From NCBI GenBank assembly GCA_934045075.1, contig OW203732.1, forward strand, positions 4,939,501 through 5,003,500: a stretch of 64,000 nucleotides of DNA, given 5' to 3'. The notes under the pieces are model-generated. The model was not told the origin of the DNA, did no database searches, and saw only the letters and a program-made list of their open reading frames with translations. This DNA is from Yponomeuta sedellus. Lineage: Eukaryota > Arthropoda > Insecta > Lepidoptera > Yponomeutidae. Shown one piece after another: positions 36,101 through 45,000 of this stretch. The first letter of the stretch is position 1; each line of letters starts with the position of its first letter. The position numbers were made by a program, and so were the translations under genes.

Positions 36101-37998
36101 TTAAAACTAACTATAGTAGGTTTCGTCGTAGACAGGTAGGTAGGTACATACAGAAAGTTAAGAAATTAAAAGGTTTATTCAAAGTAGCGCAGAAACTGCG
36201 GCTTAATGAACGTTACAATTTAAACTAGGTGTGTAAGGTGTACGTGTAAGACAATATATATAGGAATATTAATTATTGTACACTGGAAAAATCAACAGAT
36301 ACAAAAATAATTCCAAAGGTACATATAGTACAATTGGCGGCTTTATTGCTAAAAGCAATTTCTCCCAGACAACCTTACGATGGGAAGTTGCTGAAGGAGA
36401 TCAGAAAGACTGGTAGCCATATTGACACATACTTATACTTAATAATAATACACTTACATATCTTTATTTCTATGATCTGAGCTTTACTTATATAAACTTA
36501 TGATTATAAACATACATAATATCCTATAGTAAAATTATACACAACACATGGAAAGTAATAACGCCTATAGGTACACAGGAAAGGGGTGGTAGCGGAGCGC
36601 CGGCTTCTCAATCTGGACTTTGTTTTCTAAGTTATGTACATTTGTGAAATTATAGTAGCAATACTACTAGCTGACGGTGAAGGAAAACATCGTAAGGAAA
36701 CCCTAGTGTCTGAGGTGTTAGCGTGCCTCAGCGCTTGCTACGTACAATGGCCCAACTATGAGGCTAAGTGCGGAAATCTCAGGTCTAACTAACTAGGTAC
36801 ACAGGAGTACGAAACTACTCGCTGACGGTGAAGGAAAACATCGTAAGGAAACCCTAGTGTCTGAGGTGTTAGCGTGCCTCAGCGCTTGCTACGTACAATG
36901 GCCCAACTATGAGGCTAAGTGCGGAAATCTCAGGTCTAACTAGGTACACAGGAGTACGGAACGGATGGAAGAAGATCGGGCTCAGAGCGCGTCTTGGGAG
37001 AGTTGTCCAGAGGACTGACACCGGCTGATCATGATGATGATGACAGGAGGACAAATACTGTATAAAGTTAAATTCCTAAAATGTTAAGTCTGTTAAAAGT
37101 TGAATTTGCAGCCTGTTGAATCTATACCTATGCGTTGAATTTCTAAAATATAAAGCAGAAGGGTGAAATCCTTGAAAGGATTGGGCCGCCAGAAAATATC
37201 TTGTATTTCTGTAGCTGCCTTTTCGCAAAATATTAACGCAATATATAAACGCAAAATATTCATCGCTAACCGTGTCTGGGCCAATATGGAATGCAAAACT
37301 CTTTAAATGAGCATTGGAATCCATTTACTTTGGTCTCATCATCATCAACCAGTGTCATGTCAGTCCGCTGCTGGGCAGGCCTCTCCCACGACACGCAACT
37401 GAGTCCGATCTTCGGTTCTTCTTTGCCAGTGTCTGCCCACAGCTTTGCAAATGACGACGCTCCACCTGGCCCTAGGGTGTAATCTTACATAGTTTTTCAA
37501 TAGAATGAAATAAGCACGACAATGGTTGATATGGCCTCAATTTGGTAGTCTACAAAGCAATAGCAGTACAATGTCATTACAGGGGTATAACCGGCGCAAA
37601 TTAAATAGGTATCTCTCGCGAAGATGATCTAATCGCGAGAGGCGCCGGGTTAAGTAGCACGGGTTATACCGTTGCAATGCGATTGGTTACTAGACTACCG
37701 GTAGTGTGAATGAAACTACCATTACCGGATTAATATGACTCTATTGAACAATTACGCATTTTAGAGACTGACCCTCCTGCTAACAGAGCTCCTCCGCCAC
37801 GATTACTTTGACCCTTTTTTTAGAATAAATATTCACAATGTATCTCTCTCTTCGCAGGGCCACCCCATCAAGTGCGGCGGCATCACCGAGCGCCGTTCCC
37901 CGTTCAGCGTGAAGCTCATGAACTCCGGTGTGCACTCATCCCAGACCAACCCGGGCTACACGCGGCAGCCGGCCGGCGGCGCCATATTCTTCTATTAG
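27141..37998 (+). CDS. CFAP276/C1orf194-like ciliary protein
   Basis: Exons 27141-27319, 28589-28757 and 37858-37998 splice in frame (GTAAGT/CGTAG, then GTAAGA/CGCAG) to a 162-residue protein. Recognisable blocks: FIQVRNKKLLPDLQKEG, KVKHGVPVGSRLFSHHTLAS, VPKDSLDIVLAATYNHSYEF, QPETHGCDTWRRLRNT, and a C-terminus SSQTNPGYTRQPAGGAIFFY. The order 'TLASxRR ... PKDxLDxxLAAxYNH ... NxGYxRxxxGGxFF' matches my memory of CFAP276 (C1orf194), a small protein inside the doublet microtubules of motile cilia and sperm flagella; no database check was possible. The ATG chosen is the first one and lies in the ORF's own first exon. Intron 2 (9.1 kb) contains a BEL retrotransposon in antisense orientation. Small soluble protein with no membrane segment. 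Confidence 0.65.
27575..27905 (-). repeat. tRNA-derived SINE (family C), degenerate
   Basis: Minus strand: tRNA-like head near 27790-27870 (B box as GGCTCGATTCCC), then a body with ACATTTGTGAAGTTATAGTAGC and GAAGGAAAACATCGTGAGGA, matching the fuller copy at 59975-60235. The 5' part ('ctcactgcaaggcacaggcc' plus GA repeats) joins another repeated phrase, also seen near 41690 and 50795. Confidence 0.6.
28235..28440 (+). repeat. Dispersed repeat family R1 copy
   Basis: Contains TAGGCCATACTCCACCACGG and 'cttactgttagaagttatt' followed by AAGCCGCCCATAAAGGCC. In intron 1 of the CFAP276-like gene, just before exon 2. Confidence 0.7.
29006..29380 (-). repeat. BEL 3' LTR
   Basis: Downstream LTR in the element's own direction. 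Contains a 33-bp SINE-tail insertion (29257-29290) in the same position as in the other LTR. Confidence 0.9.
29257..29290 (-). repeat. SINE-tail fragment inside LTR
   Basis: TTTTAGCCTCTAAATAGG is the tail sequence of SINE family A. In the LTR it is flanked on both sides by AATACGTAAAAT, which looks like a target-site duplication. The second copy is at 36011-36044. Confidence 0.7.
29425..30717 (-). CDS. BEL pol, integrase part (after in-frame stop)
   Basis: The 430-codon segment follows the upstream ORF in the same frame after a single TAA (30739-30741). It has an HHCC zinc-binding region (H63, H69, C98, C101 counted from the segment start, in HTLLMHAG and SCIVCRRF) and the integrase core with D133 (VGLDMAGPF), D199 (IYCDNGGNF) and E248 (HFNGQAESG). 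The C-terminal DUF5641-type region (LQIDDLVLLKDDSAPP, VVKLFPG) is present. All catalytic residues are intact. No start codon is expected: the protein would be made by readthrough or not at all. Confidence 0.85.
   Translation of the reverse strand: MILNKKTIKSKSLLCSLTPFVDSQGLLRVGGRIDTSNYSFDKRHPILLHANQHLTKLIFQQEHTLLMHAGPQHLLASVRNKYWPIGGRNLARRVARSCIVCRRFAAKHMKNIMGALPAEKVEADFPFSTVGLDMAGPFLITDRKGRGCKITKCYLCVFICFRYKCMHLEAVSEMSKDAFMLTLKRFIARRGIPRQIYCDNGGNFVAAAKEIHDFFKHNKEPLLDFAAHRGIDFRFSPVYAPHFNGQAESGVKLAKFHIRRVLGNTHLTFEELSSLFSQIEAILNSRPLCPLSPSPNDLHPLTPGHFLIGRPLTAIPSSDIMDVNAHRLDRFQRLEQCRQHFWLRWSNEYIAELQQRTKWREKCRDLQIDDLVLLKDDSAPPLCWRLGRVVKLFPGLDGVPRVAEVCTAHGTVRRSLNRMVLLPAPDDNDT
30739..34650 (-). CDS. 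BEL Gag-Pol: gag, protease, RT, RNase H
   Basis: 1303 residues from MSKETASEAPAQGGALTKE. Residues about 145-300 are the DUF1759 gag core (KIPNFDGSYYKWLEFRETF). Two zinc knuckles follow: CLVCMGHHRVHEC (about 360) and CPNCLRAGHNVKRC (about 400). A retroviral-type aspartic protease (DUF1758) has ALLDSGSQSSF with D483. The reverse transcriptase has FYVDDLLTG with the YVDD box at 893-896, and a DUF1759/Pao-type region and RNase H-like segment follow (VVYWTDSKVVIGWL, about 1140). The ORF ends KTAQK then TAA, with no other damage; the integrase part continues in the same frame. Belongs to the Pao/BEL group of insect retrotransposons. Confidence 0.93.
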   Translation of the reverse strand: MSKETASEAPAQGGALTKELTTKRSSIKGQITRFKNQLHEFTAKDKLSELETSKLAMKLSKIETLFHAFDEVQNQLECNCLDLEVELSIRELLEDEFEFCISSARLLIQANSPKKPDCPDDRNSNTSAFNSCSGNHNFGFKLPVIKIPNFDGSYYKWLEFRETFNSLIHDNDAIKDIYKFYYLNSYLEGEAARVLSNLEITSKNYNVAWQILSDRYNNSRQLINYHMKYLLNFDSLKETDKALRFVVDHVNKNLRALETLGLPTSQWDMLLIHLISAKLDPQTSLKWEEHKSTLNEIHTLKQFFEFLRDRADLLETLRFKGGKIASASTSQDSNNQRSNNRPQTKSFVIAAKDSKESQSHHSSCLVCMGHHRVHECDVFKAKTLHERLSLVEQHKLCPNCLRAGHNVKRCHLSACCRTCKQRHNSLLHQPSLNSSELDVTANLSSEAVSMSSASSSEVLLCTALVEVVNPDSGVSVTVRALLDSGSQSSFVTESLKRDLNLISQPSNTNVIGIGEHSLHSNIDRCYLKVRSKNTSFNVDVSCLVLPKISGTLPKAALDVSHLKFGNLKLADPKFFEPSSVDMLLGADLFWSIVGTKQKGLGKGNPVLRDSKLGWLVSGPTSLLKTKSHHIHCNFSNNLDVDLSRDLEKFWQLESVPEATPFTKEETLCEQYFRSSTTRENDGRFCVKLPLREDRKGLGESFNLAKKRFLHLEARFRRQPLLKKLYFDFIHEYADLGHLSDDVVDTSQVNYFLPHHPVFKYSSESTKLRVVFDASARTSSGLSVNDLQMVGPNVQDSLVNILTRFRQHKYVLSGDVEKMYRQVLMHESDRHLQYILWRDDESLPLRTLKLNTVTYGFSSASFLSTRCLWQLGEEYVSTSTSSNSIKEVIQKDFYVDDLLTGAETEEELHFIQKEVSETLLKGCFHLRKYRSNLTSLFDSDSINTQADDNLMISSSTNTLGIGWVPSSDELHFCFDSTAAADASTKRSILSFASKIFDPLGLLSLCTIAPKMMLQELWSEHNVDWDDPIPHKIMRRWSNFAKNLHFLAELKIPRRVLVNNPTYVELHCFCDASQRAYGSCNYLKSIDFDGNVEVRLLCAKTRVAPIKPTTIPRLELCGALTGAKLTAAVTQALRCQVERVVYWTDSKVVIGWLKLSHKTKVFVANRVGTINGLTNSAPWRYVPTSSNPADLLSRSVDPQQVSETTLWWHGPAFLREEESAWPCADLTEVVDLPEVKANPALVGEAPLDRDVDFTRFSKLSTLQRCYAFVFRFIINCRNKSSKLSGPLQTAELDRSLTFLVKTAQK
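34651..35737 (-). other. BEL leader between PBS and gag start
   Basis: About 1.09 kb without a long ORF in the element's direction. Long leaders are usual in this group; any packaging signal would lie here. Small plus-strand ORFs are shadows. Confidence 0.5.
35738..35755 (-). other. Primer binding site of BEL element
   Basis: Four bases after the 5' LTR, the minus strand reads TGGCGACCGTGACAGG. It would pair with a tRNA 3' end CCTGTCACGGTCGCCA; tRNA-Arg is my best guess but was not checked. Confidence 0.6.
35760..36134 (-). repeat. BEL 5' LTR
   Basis: Upstream LTR in the element's own direction, identical as read to 29006-29380. Promoter and poly(A) signals are expected here; on the minus strand 'tatttta/ttataca' AT-rich motifs exist but none stands out. 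Confidence 0.9.
36011..36044 (-). repeat. SINE-tail fragment inside LTR (second copy)
   Basis: Exact counterpart of 29257-29290. Its presence in both LTRs means it was in the parent element before this copy was reverse-transcribed. Confidence 0.7.
36160..36560 (-). repeat. Retroelement-tail repeat
   Basis: Starts 'ttattcaaagtagcgcagaaactgcggc' in two pieces and holds 'ggcggctttattgctaaaag' and 'tctcccagacaacc'. The first 60 bp recur at 57884-57921 + 58427-58460, where a Harbinger element interrupts them. Likely 3' end of a LINE on the minus strand. Confidence 0.55.
36580..36955 (+). repeat. SINE family C with internal 151-bp duplication
   Basis: GGTGGTAGCGGAGCGCCGGC opens a shortened tRNA-like head, followed by the family-C body. 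The segment with CTGACGGTGAAGGAAAACAT and CCTCAGCGCTTGCTACGTAC is present twice, 151 bp apart (36671 and 36822). Compare 59975-60235 (minus). Confidence 0.75.
37330..37480. repeat. LINE-derived dispersed repeat fragment
   Basis: 'tcatcatcatcaaccagtgt', 'cgctgctgggcaggcctctc' is a phrase typical of lepidopteran LINE 3' regions (a similar 'cactgctggacatagccctc' is at 39970). Short fragment, no frame. Confidence 0.5.
37487..37760. repeat. Dispersed repeat pair, copy 2
   Basis: Partner of 18140-18425. Lies about 100 bp before exon 3 of the CFAP276-like gene. Confidence 0.75.
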
Positions 37999-38099
37999 CC
38001 CCTCGTTAATCGCTTCTATTCACCAAATCCCGGTTTGGTAATGATTGACACATCAGCCTCAATTTTTCTCGGACTGTCAATTATAGTCGATATCGATAT

Positions 38100-38295
38100 C
38101 AACCCTTGTATGTCCCCACAGCTGAAGCACGGGTCTCTTCCTACATCACGGGAAGGTTAGGCCATACTCCACCACGGGGGCCAAGTCCGGGTTGGTGGAG
38201 GATTGTAAGACAGTGGCGGGCCTTACTGTCAGAAGTTATCAAGCCGCCCATAAGGCCTCTGACATGGCTTAAAACGGCTGCCATTATATGACAGC
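38100..38295 (+). repeat. Dispersed repeat family R1 copy
   Basis: Clear copy with TAGGCCATACTCCACCACGG, GGCCAAGTCCGGGTTGGTGG and CTTACTGTCAGAAGTTATCA. It starts about 100 bases past the CFAP276-like stop codon, so the host mRNA may end in it. Confidence 0.75.
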
Positions 38296-39289
38296 CGGCA
38301 CCAACGGCTTAACGTGCCTTGCGAAGCACGGAAGCGCTCGGAAAAATGTCACTAGCGGTAGTCACGGGACGCTCACCCATCCTGTACCTCACCGCGCCTG
38401 TTGTTGCTTAACCAAGTAATTTCAACTCGATACCTATCCACGCCCCCTTGAGATAGGTATAGAAGTAGAAAGCTATTGTGCAAGCAACATTACGCACGTA
38501 TGCAGCCCTCAAACTTTGTCATTACCTAATTATTGTCATCCACCATCAGGTGTGTCACTATTTTGTTTCCGACGTTATTTTTAAAAACAAGATAATTATC
38601 CTCTAAACTGTGAGGAGTGCTTCGGAGGCAGTGGTTACTTTCTACCACGGACTAGATATTTTAAACTGCCTTTGAGGAGTGTTTAATTAAAGAATCATGT
38701 TGAGACCGTTAGATGTCATGGATATCATAGAATTTAATAATTTCTTGTGAAGTGAAGTGTCCCAGTTCATTTTTATTGTTGTTAGCTTCGAATACAACAA
38801 CGATAGAAGAATTTCTCCCTACATTTAAAAACGGCCAACCTTACCATTTACCAATGAAATGTGCAGAGTAAATCACTGCTGCACAGCATTCAGCGTGGCA
38901 GCGGGAACGTTGATTGAGCGACATTAAATTACAGCGTACCTAAATAAAAACAAATCATCACTTGATTTGTTTTTATACAAAAACTTCAATCCATTGACTT
39001 GTCGAAATGTACTTCGCAAGTGGTCTGATGAAGGCAGGTGCATAGATACTTTGCCAGGTAATATTGTACTCACGCCTGCCTTCTCTCAATTGAGCGTGGA
39101 GTACCTACATATTTTTTTAACGCTACTTAAAACGATCACTGGCAGCCAGATGCTTATTGTAGGTAATCTATTTTTTCTGTTTTATTTCTAATTTATATAT
39201 TATAAAAATCTATTGAAACAAACTATTGTAACAATGTTTTTTCACTGATAAATTATAAATAAATACTATTATGTACCTACCTTTACTGA
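38296..39289. other. Intergenic, no feature seen
   Basis: AT-rich with no supported exon. A small ORF at 38967-39191 shows no domain. Confidence 0.35.
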
Positions 39290-39385
39290 CCTTGGACTTG
39301 GCCCCTGTGGTGGAGTATGGCCTATACTTTCCTTAGGGAGGAAACCCGTGCCCCTCGGTGAGGACATAATGGGTTGCTGATGACC
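39290..39385 (-). repeat. Dispersed repeat family R1 fragment
   Basis: Reverse copy: 'ggacttggcccctgtggtgg', 'agtatggcctatac', 'gggaggaaacccgtgccc'. Confidence 0.65.
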
Positions 39386-39949
39386 TTTACTGAAATCCCT
39401 TATTAAATGTAGTAATAAAAATGGGTTCCTACATATTTATAACAGTGCACCTGACTGGTAGGAAGAGAAAGAGTGGCGATAATAAAGATTATTTGTTTTT
39501 TTTTCAAATCATCAACATCATCCATAAATCTAATAATGGAGTTAATGACAAAGACCTGTAACGTTTATTTGCATTAATGTATTTGATCTAAGTAATGTAG
39601 GAGCTTCTCTCAAACATCTGTGTTTATGCATTTACTTAAGTATTGGTATTTTATCATAGTTCCAATTATTATTCATGTTGTCATCTTTTGCAGTCAGGTA
39701 GAGATGTCAGTGTTTACATTTTATATTTACCTACATTATATTATACTATCCTGTGTGCTTTCCAATGCATTGTCATTTACACCTACTAAGTAATTAATAT
39801 TAAACTTGTCTTGTAAGCGATTCCATTGTTTCTGGATAGTTTTAATTTTTCTTTGTTATCCGATATTGTGGCTAAATAAATTATGTTTTGGAATAGCTTC
39901 TCTTTTTTCAATGTGTCCGACGGGGGCGGAAAGTTTAATTGAAGTAGTC
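39386..39949. other. Intergenic, no feature seen
   Basis: AT-rich, no repeats shared within the window and no ORF. Confidence 0.35.
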
Positions 39950-40215
39950 GTCGTCGTCAACTTATACTAGTCCACTGCTGGACATAGCCCTCCCCGAAAG
40001 AGCGCCACGTTGTGCTATCATAGGGGGTGATGTTCATAATCCCCACGCTGGGCAGGCGGGTTGGGGATCGCAGTTCTGTGGAATTGTACTGCAGTGGGCG
40101 CTGCTGCCCACCCCCCGGTTTGTGTCCCTTTTAGTCGCCTTTTACAACACCCGCGGGAATAATTGGGTTGGTGCTATTCTCTAGGCCGACACCACACAGC
40201 AATGTGGTTGTTTGC
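39950..40215. repeat. LINE 3'-region repeat
   Basis: 'cactgctggacatagccctc', then 'ccccacgctgggcaggcggg' and 'tagtcgccttttacaacacc' followed by CGCGGGAA. These phrases recur in lepidopteran LINE tails (memory). No frame retained. Confidence 0.5.
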
Positions 40216-41089
40216 ATTGAAGTACAGTGGTAGACCCAAGGGTTCATATTTAAGGTGCTCGCGGTGCTAAATAGCGCCACCAATGAAATAAATAATAATC
40301 ATAACTTGTTTTATAATACATTTATTTTTTAAAGTAAACATCATCAATCTCAACAACTATGGCCACTTTTTTTGGAACCTGCTGTCGAGGACCTAGGATG
40401 AACAACCTGGGACTTTAATTGATTTCCACTAAAAACTGTTGTTTTTGGCAAAACTGCTTTAAAGTCTTAGATTCCTGGACCTAGGTTCTTGTCAGTAGGT
40501 TCTAAAAAGAACTGATAAATTTATGATGTTCACTTTTTCCAAAGACGCGTTATAAAAGAAGATAATACTAAGTACCTATGTTTTTTTATCGATGGCGATG
40601 GCGCTCAGCGCTAGTTACCACCAAAGAGTATATAACCACTACGTTTTAGTTACCACCGCTGCCTTATTTCTTGTTATTGCTAACTTACATCCACCTCGTA
40701 GATAGAGTACTCCCTCTACGATCCACCTTCAACGACCGTCTCTTTGCTCGTCTTCGAAAAACTCTTTGCTATGCTCTAGCTTGGCTGTAGCTGAGCACTG
40801 GCCAAATACCATAAAAACTCCTCGCAAAGGAAAAGAAAACACATTCATAGAGAAGACGACGTTTGAAATATTCTATGGATTTTCAATAATAAAAATTTAA
40901 CCAAAAACTCATATAAATAACCTGGAAAGGGCATAAGTATAAATAAATGTAAAATAAAATAAAGTTTTATAAAATTAGGGCGCAATGTGCTAAGAATTCC
41001 ATGGATGTGCTGAATTCTTTTGGTATGTACCGTCAACCGTTCTTGACAAGGCCAGTTTCATTTGGCAATCACGAGAAAACACGCTATAC
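40216..41089. other. Intergenic, no feature seen
   Basis: AT-rich. 'aaagagtatataaccactac' at 40625 matches 26983. No exon supported. Confidence 0.35.
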
Positions 41090-41493
41090 CTACAGGGTGT
41101 CCCACGGCCATGCGTGTAGGCAAAGTACCTTGAATATTGTAGATGGAATATTTACTAAAAGAAGAGGTTGGTGGGTAAAGTTGGGGGCGGCGGACATTAT
41201 TTTAATTTAACAAAAACAATTAAAACTGAATTCATAGATTTTTAAATAATTCATGGTTGTACCGGGAATTGAACCCGCTACACGAGAAAAAAATTACCCT
41301 GTAGTTTTATCATACCGATCGAAAGGCTTCAACATAAGGATTATTTTTTTCCAAATAACATAGTTTGAGAAATAAAAGGAAAAGAGTTTAATTTGGTTTT
41401 TAATTAATGTCTTTTAGTAAAATGTTCCATCTACACAATATTCAAGGTACTTTCCCTCCATGTGGCATACATAACCGTTGGACGCTCTGTAGA
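41090..41493. mobile_element. MITE with long imperfect inverted ends
   Basis: Left end CTACAGGGTGTCCCACGGCC, right end in reverse CTACAGAGCGTCCAACGGTT. Inner arms: AAAGTACCTTGAATATTGTA against its reverse complement near 41435-41455, and TACTAAAAG/CTTTTAGTA. ATACC lies at both outer edges, a possible target duplication. About 400 bp, no convincing ORF. A tRNA-like B box (minus, near 41265) sits in the interior. Confidence 0.65.
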
Positions 41494-42080
41494 TACCTAA
41501 GTGGTCGAGGTCGAGCCAGCTTTTGCGCGGGAATGCGCGCGTATATGAATCTGGAGAATATGTTTGCAATAAACCTTCAGATTTGCTCTGAGGAATATAC
41601 AAAGACTAAACTCGCCAATTGCTGCCCAACGTACATGTATTTTTATGGTCCCATTTTCACCCCATTAGATTAAACTTACCCCATCGCAAGGCACAGGGCG
41701 CAGGCCTTCTCTCATGTAAGTAGTTGAACTTAGTAATAGAAAATAACAATTTTATCACATAGGTATCATACAATCTGCATGCAGTACCTACCTACATCAA
41801 CCTTTACACGTGCGTCAGTTCTGTTACGTTACGGGTGACTTTGCATCGAAAATGTAAAGGTTGATCTGCTGACAACTAGACTATTTTTTTCGCCACCGAC
41901 GCGACGCTACGATATTTTCCACCGACGCGACCCATAAGTCGTTTTGTGGCGCGACGAATGTACGAGTACACTTTCAACATTAACTTTTTGGACTGGACTA
42001 CTGATGTGTCTGCTCAGCACGAAAAATGTATTGTTGACTTTATCGTCTTGGAGCCATTTAAGGGCTAGCACTGCACGCAG
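41494..42080. other. Intergenic/upstream of next gene
   Basis: Contains a short repeat phrase 'gcaaggcacagggcgcaggccttctctc' (near 41685, in two pieces). Earlier exons of the gene that starts at 42081 could be here, but I could not support any. Confidence 0.35.
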
Positions 42081-45000
42081 GTACCGAAGCGGCGCAGGGC
42101 CGCTCCAACCGCATGCGCTCATGGTATCTGCTGGAGCAGTACAAGTCTCTGGAGCAGAGCCAGCTGGACGAGGCGGGGCGTCTGCGCGCGCGCTCCTGCC
42201 AAGAGAGTCTGCTGACGCGGGAGCTTGACGAGCGTCACCATCGCCGCCGCCTCACGAACTCCAGTCTGAGTTGCAGCGAGGTACCCCTCAAGGTTGCTCC
42301 TCAATACGTCTTTGCACAGTAGTGTAACAAATATATTTTTAGATTTCTGCACGCGCGCTTTTGCCAGCAGAGTGCTGACGCGGTAGCTCGTCGAGCCATG
42401 CCACCACCGCCGGTCTTATTCCATGTCAAAAAAATGTTTTTATATACCTAATAGCGCTGAGTCAGGTGAAAAGCAAGCCCAAATTTATGACCGAAAAATC
42501 AGCGCAAAATTCCCCGGTTAATTAATCACCTTTTTTTCTCAGATTTATTTGATATCGCTATCTTGATTTCCAAGTTTTGCCTTGAGTACTGTAACGATAC
42601 TTCTTTATAGTAGTTGGCCCGTGGGCTGGAAATGACCCGTAGTGGACTTAGGAGGTCTTGAAAATGGAACGGCTTTTTCTTGAAATGTTATCATGGATTC
42701 GAATTCTTTAGACCAATGCAATCATAAATACTCGAATACATTTATTGGATTAACCGAGTATTTCCATAACTATACGCATTTTTAGTTTTTTTTTGTATGA
42801 AGAAATAATAAAACCGGCATATGGCGCTCATATCTCACATTATTTCAAACATTGAAGTATTGATTTATATACTTAAAGTAACGAACTACCTACCAACATG
42901 TGCACGTAGGTACTTGCGCTTTTGTGCGCTTTAAAAGTTATATGTGAATATGTGTTTTTATACTATGGTAGACATTTTCGGGTTCGATCCCCGGGTCGGG
43001 CAAAGTGTTAGATAGATAGAGAACACTTTATTGCACAACCAGAAAAATATTACAACCAACTTTGTTTTAGTTTTAGAAACAAATCGACATTAGTCACCAA
43101 ATCACCAAACATCTTGGCAAAATTTTGTAGAAATAGTAGAAAACGAATCAAGTCTGCCTTTCTTACGGAATGTAATCACGTATTGAGCACTCAAATTGCT
43201 TTCTGACTACGACTTAATTAGTTAATCACTAGCGCCTATTGTAAATTTTGAGCAAAACAAATTATCTTATGAGATTAGTGTGGAATGTCGGTACCTACTG
43301 TCTACCTACCTACAAATAAACTGGTTACATTTACATGTTTGTATTTCCATGTAGACTTTTATAATTTTATGAATTAATGAAAAAACAAAATTATTTTCTC
43401 GAATTTTACTCTTTTTCATAGGTTTATGAGTTTATGAGGGTAGTTTGGAATGTCGGTACCCACTGTCTACCTACCTACAAATAAACTGGTTACATTTATA
43501 TGTTTGTATTTCCATGTAGACTTTTATAATTTTATGAATTAATGAAAAAACAAAATTATTTTCTCGAATTTTACTCTTTTTCATAGGTTATGAGGGTAGT
43601 TTGGAATGTCTGTACCCACTGTCTACCTACCTACAAATAAACTGGTTTCATTTGTATGTTTGTATTTCCATGTAGACTTTTATAATTTTATGAATTAATG
43701 AAAAAACAAAATTATTTTCTCGAATTTTACTCTTTTTCATAGGTAAATCATTGAATTTTTATAACTCTGAAAATATTAGGTATACGTATGTAAAATATTA
43801 AGTGTGAGACGAGCAACCGACGACGCGAGCTCCGTCTCTGCTCACCATGATTAAGCTCTGCGAATCGGAGCGAAAACTGGTCGGACTTTTCCGATATAAC
43901 AACACCCGTAAGTAAATCCGGACTAAAAGTCTACAATTAGGTATACGATTTTTTTCATAGAACATAAAATCATTATATTGACTAGTTAAATCCGATGCAA
44001 GCCATTCCAACTCCTAAGTCCATACTTTGCCATCCCAGTCCAATGTGGCGTAGCCGTCTAGGCAGAGTTTGAATTATTTGAAGAATATCGTTACGTTTTG
44101 TTTATGTAGATGTCAGTCGTGTCGAGACTCTCAGCTAGGCTAGGTTTTTCTGATAAAAAAGATATTAAAAAGAAAGTATTATCGCTATATCAGCGTTTTA
44201 ACAAGTAGTGCGCTATAGTACCTACAGCCTACTTTGGGACCAGACATATGGTAATGTATGGTTAGTACGTTATTAGTTTACGTTCATAATGTCACACATA
44301 CGCCCAGGCGGCGTTCAGCGACACTCGTAGTACCGCCGACGAGCTGTACGAGAAGTTCTGCGAATGCCGCGATGAGGACCTGTACCAGGCGCTAGACACG
44401 GACGCAAGCATCGACTCTGACGTCAGCGTTGACGACTCCAAAGTGGACCAACCATCGGAGGACTTGGACTACGAGACTTACGACGGGGTGAAGGAAGATG
44501 AGAGGTGAGCACCTACTAAACATAATCTTAGTACTGGGTGTACACCCACGTTAGTGGGACGTTTACCAAATCCTGAGCGATTCCAGTCCTAATTTCTAAG
44601 TTAGACAAAGTTAGGGCGCGTAATATAGGGGCTGCTAGGGGAGCACAAGGAAAAGATAAAAGTTTTATCCCAATATCGGGTAGCGGCATCTCGCTTTGCG
44701 CTGTGAAATAAAGCAAGGTGGCACTGCCAATAATGGGATAAATTTATGGCGACGTTGTGCTCCCCTAGCTGGACTGTATTAACATTCTCTGTGTCTTCCT
44801 CTCTCGAGGTAGCGAGTACTGGCTAGCCCCTAGTCTCGGAGGCTAACCTTCACTCTGACGTCAGCGTCGAAGACTCAAAGGTGGATAAGAGGTCAGAGAA
44901 CATGGGTCACACTGGACATCAGCTACTTATCGTTAGATTACCCCACTAATGGTGTTCCGACTGGTCTCTTCCACTGGAAGATAAGCTCAGTTCAGTATAT

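Larger units (their letters stand above)
29006..36134 (-). mobile_element. BEL/Pao LTR retrotransposon, full length
   Basis: Bounded by two 375-bp direct LTRs (29006-29380 and 35760-36134) that look identical as read and run TG...CA. The 5-bp sequence GGTAG flanks both ends (29001-29005 and 36135-36139), the expected target duplication. Coding order on the minus strand is gag, zinc knuckles, protease, reverse transcriptase, RNase H, then integrase after an in-frame TAA. No envelope-like ORF is seen. Identical LTRs indicate a recent insertion. The host position is intron 2 of the CFAP276-like gene, opposite strand. Confidence 0.92.

Noticed and set aside
38967..39191. 74-residue ORF considered as an upstream exon of the 42-50 kb gene
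   Set aside because: No matching splice donor with correct phase and no similarity to the rest of that protein.
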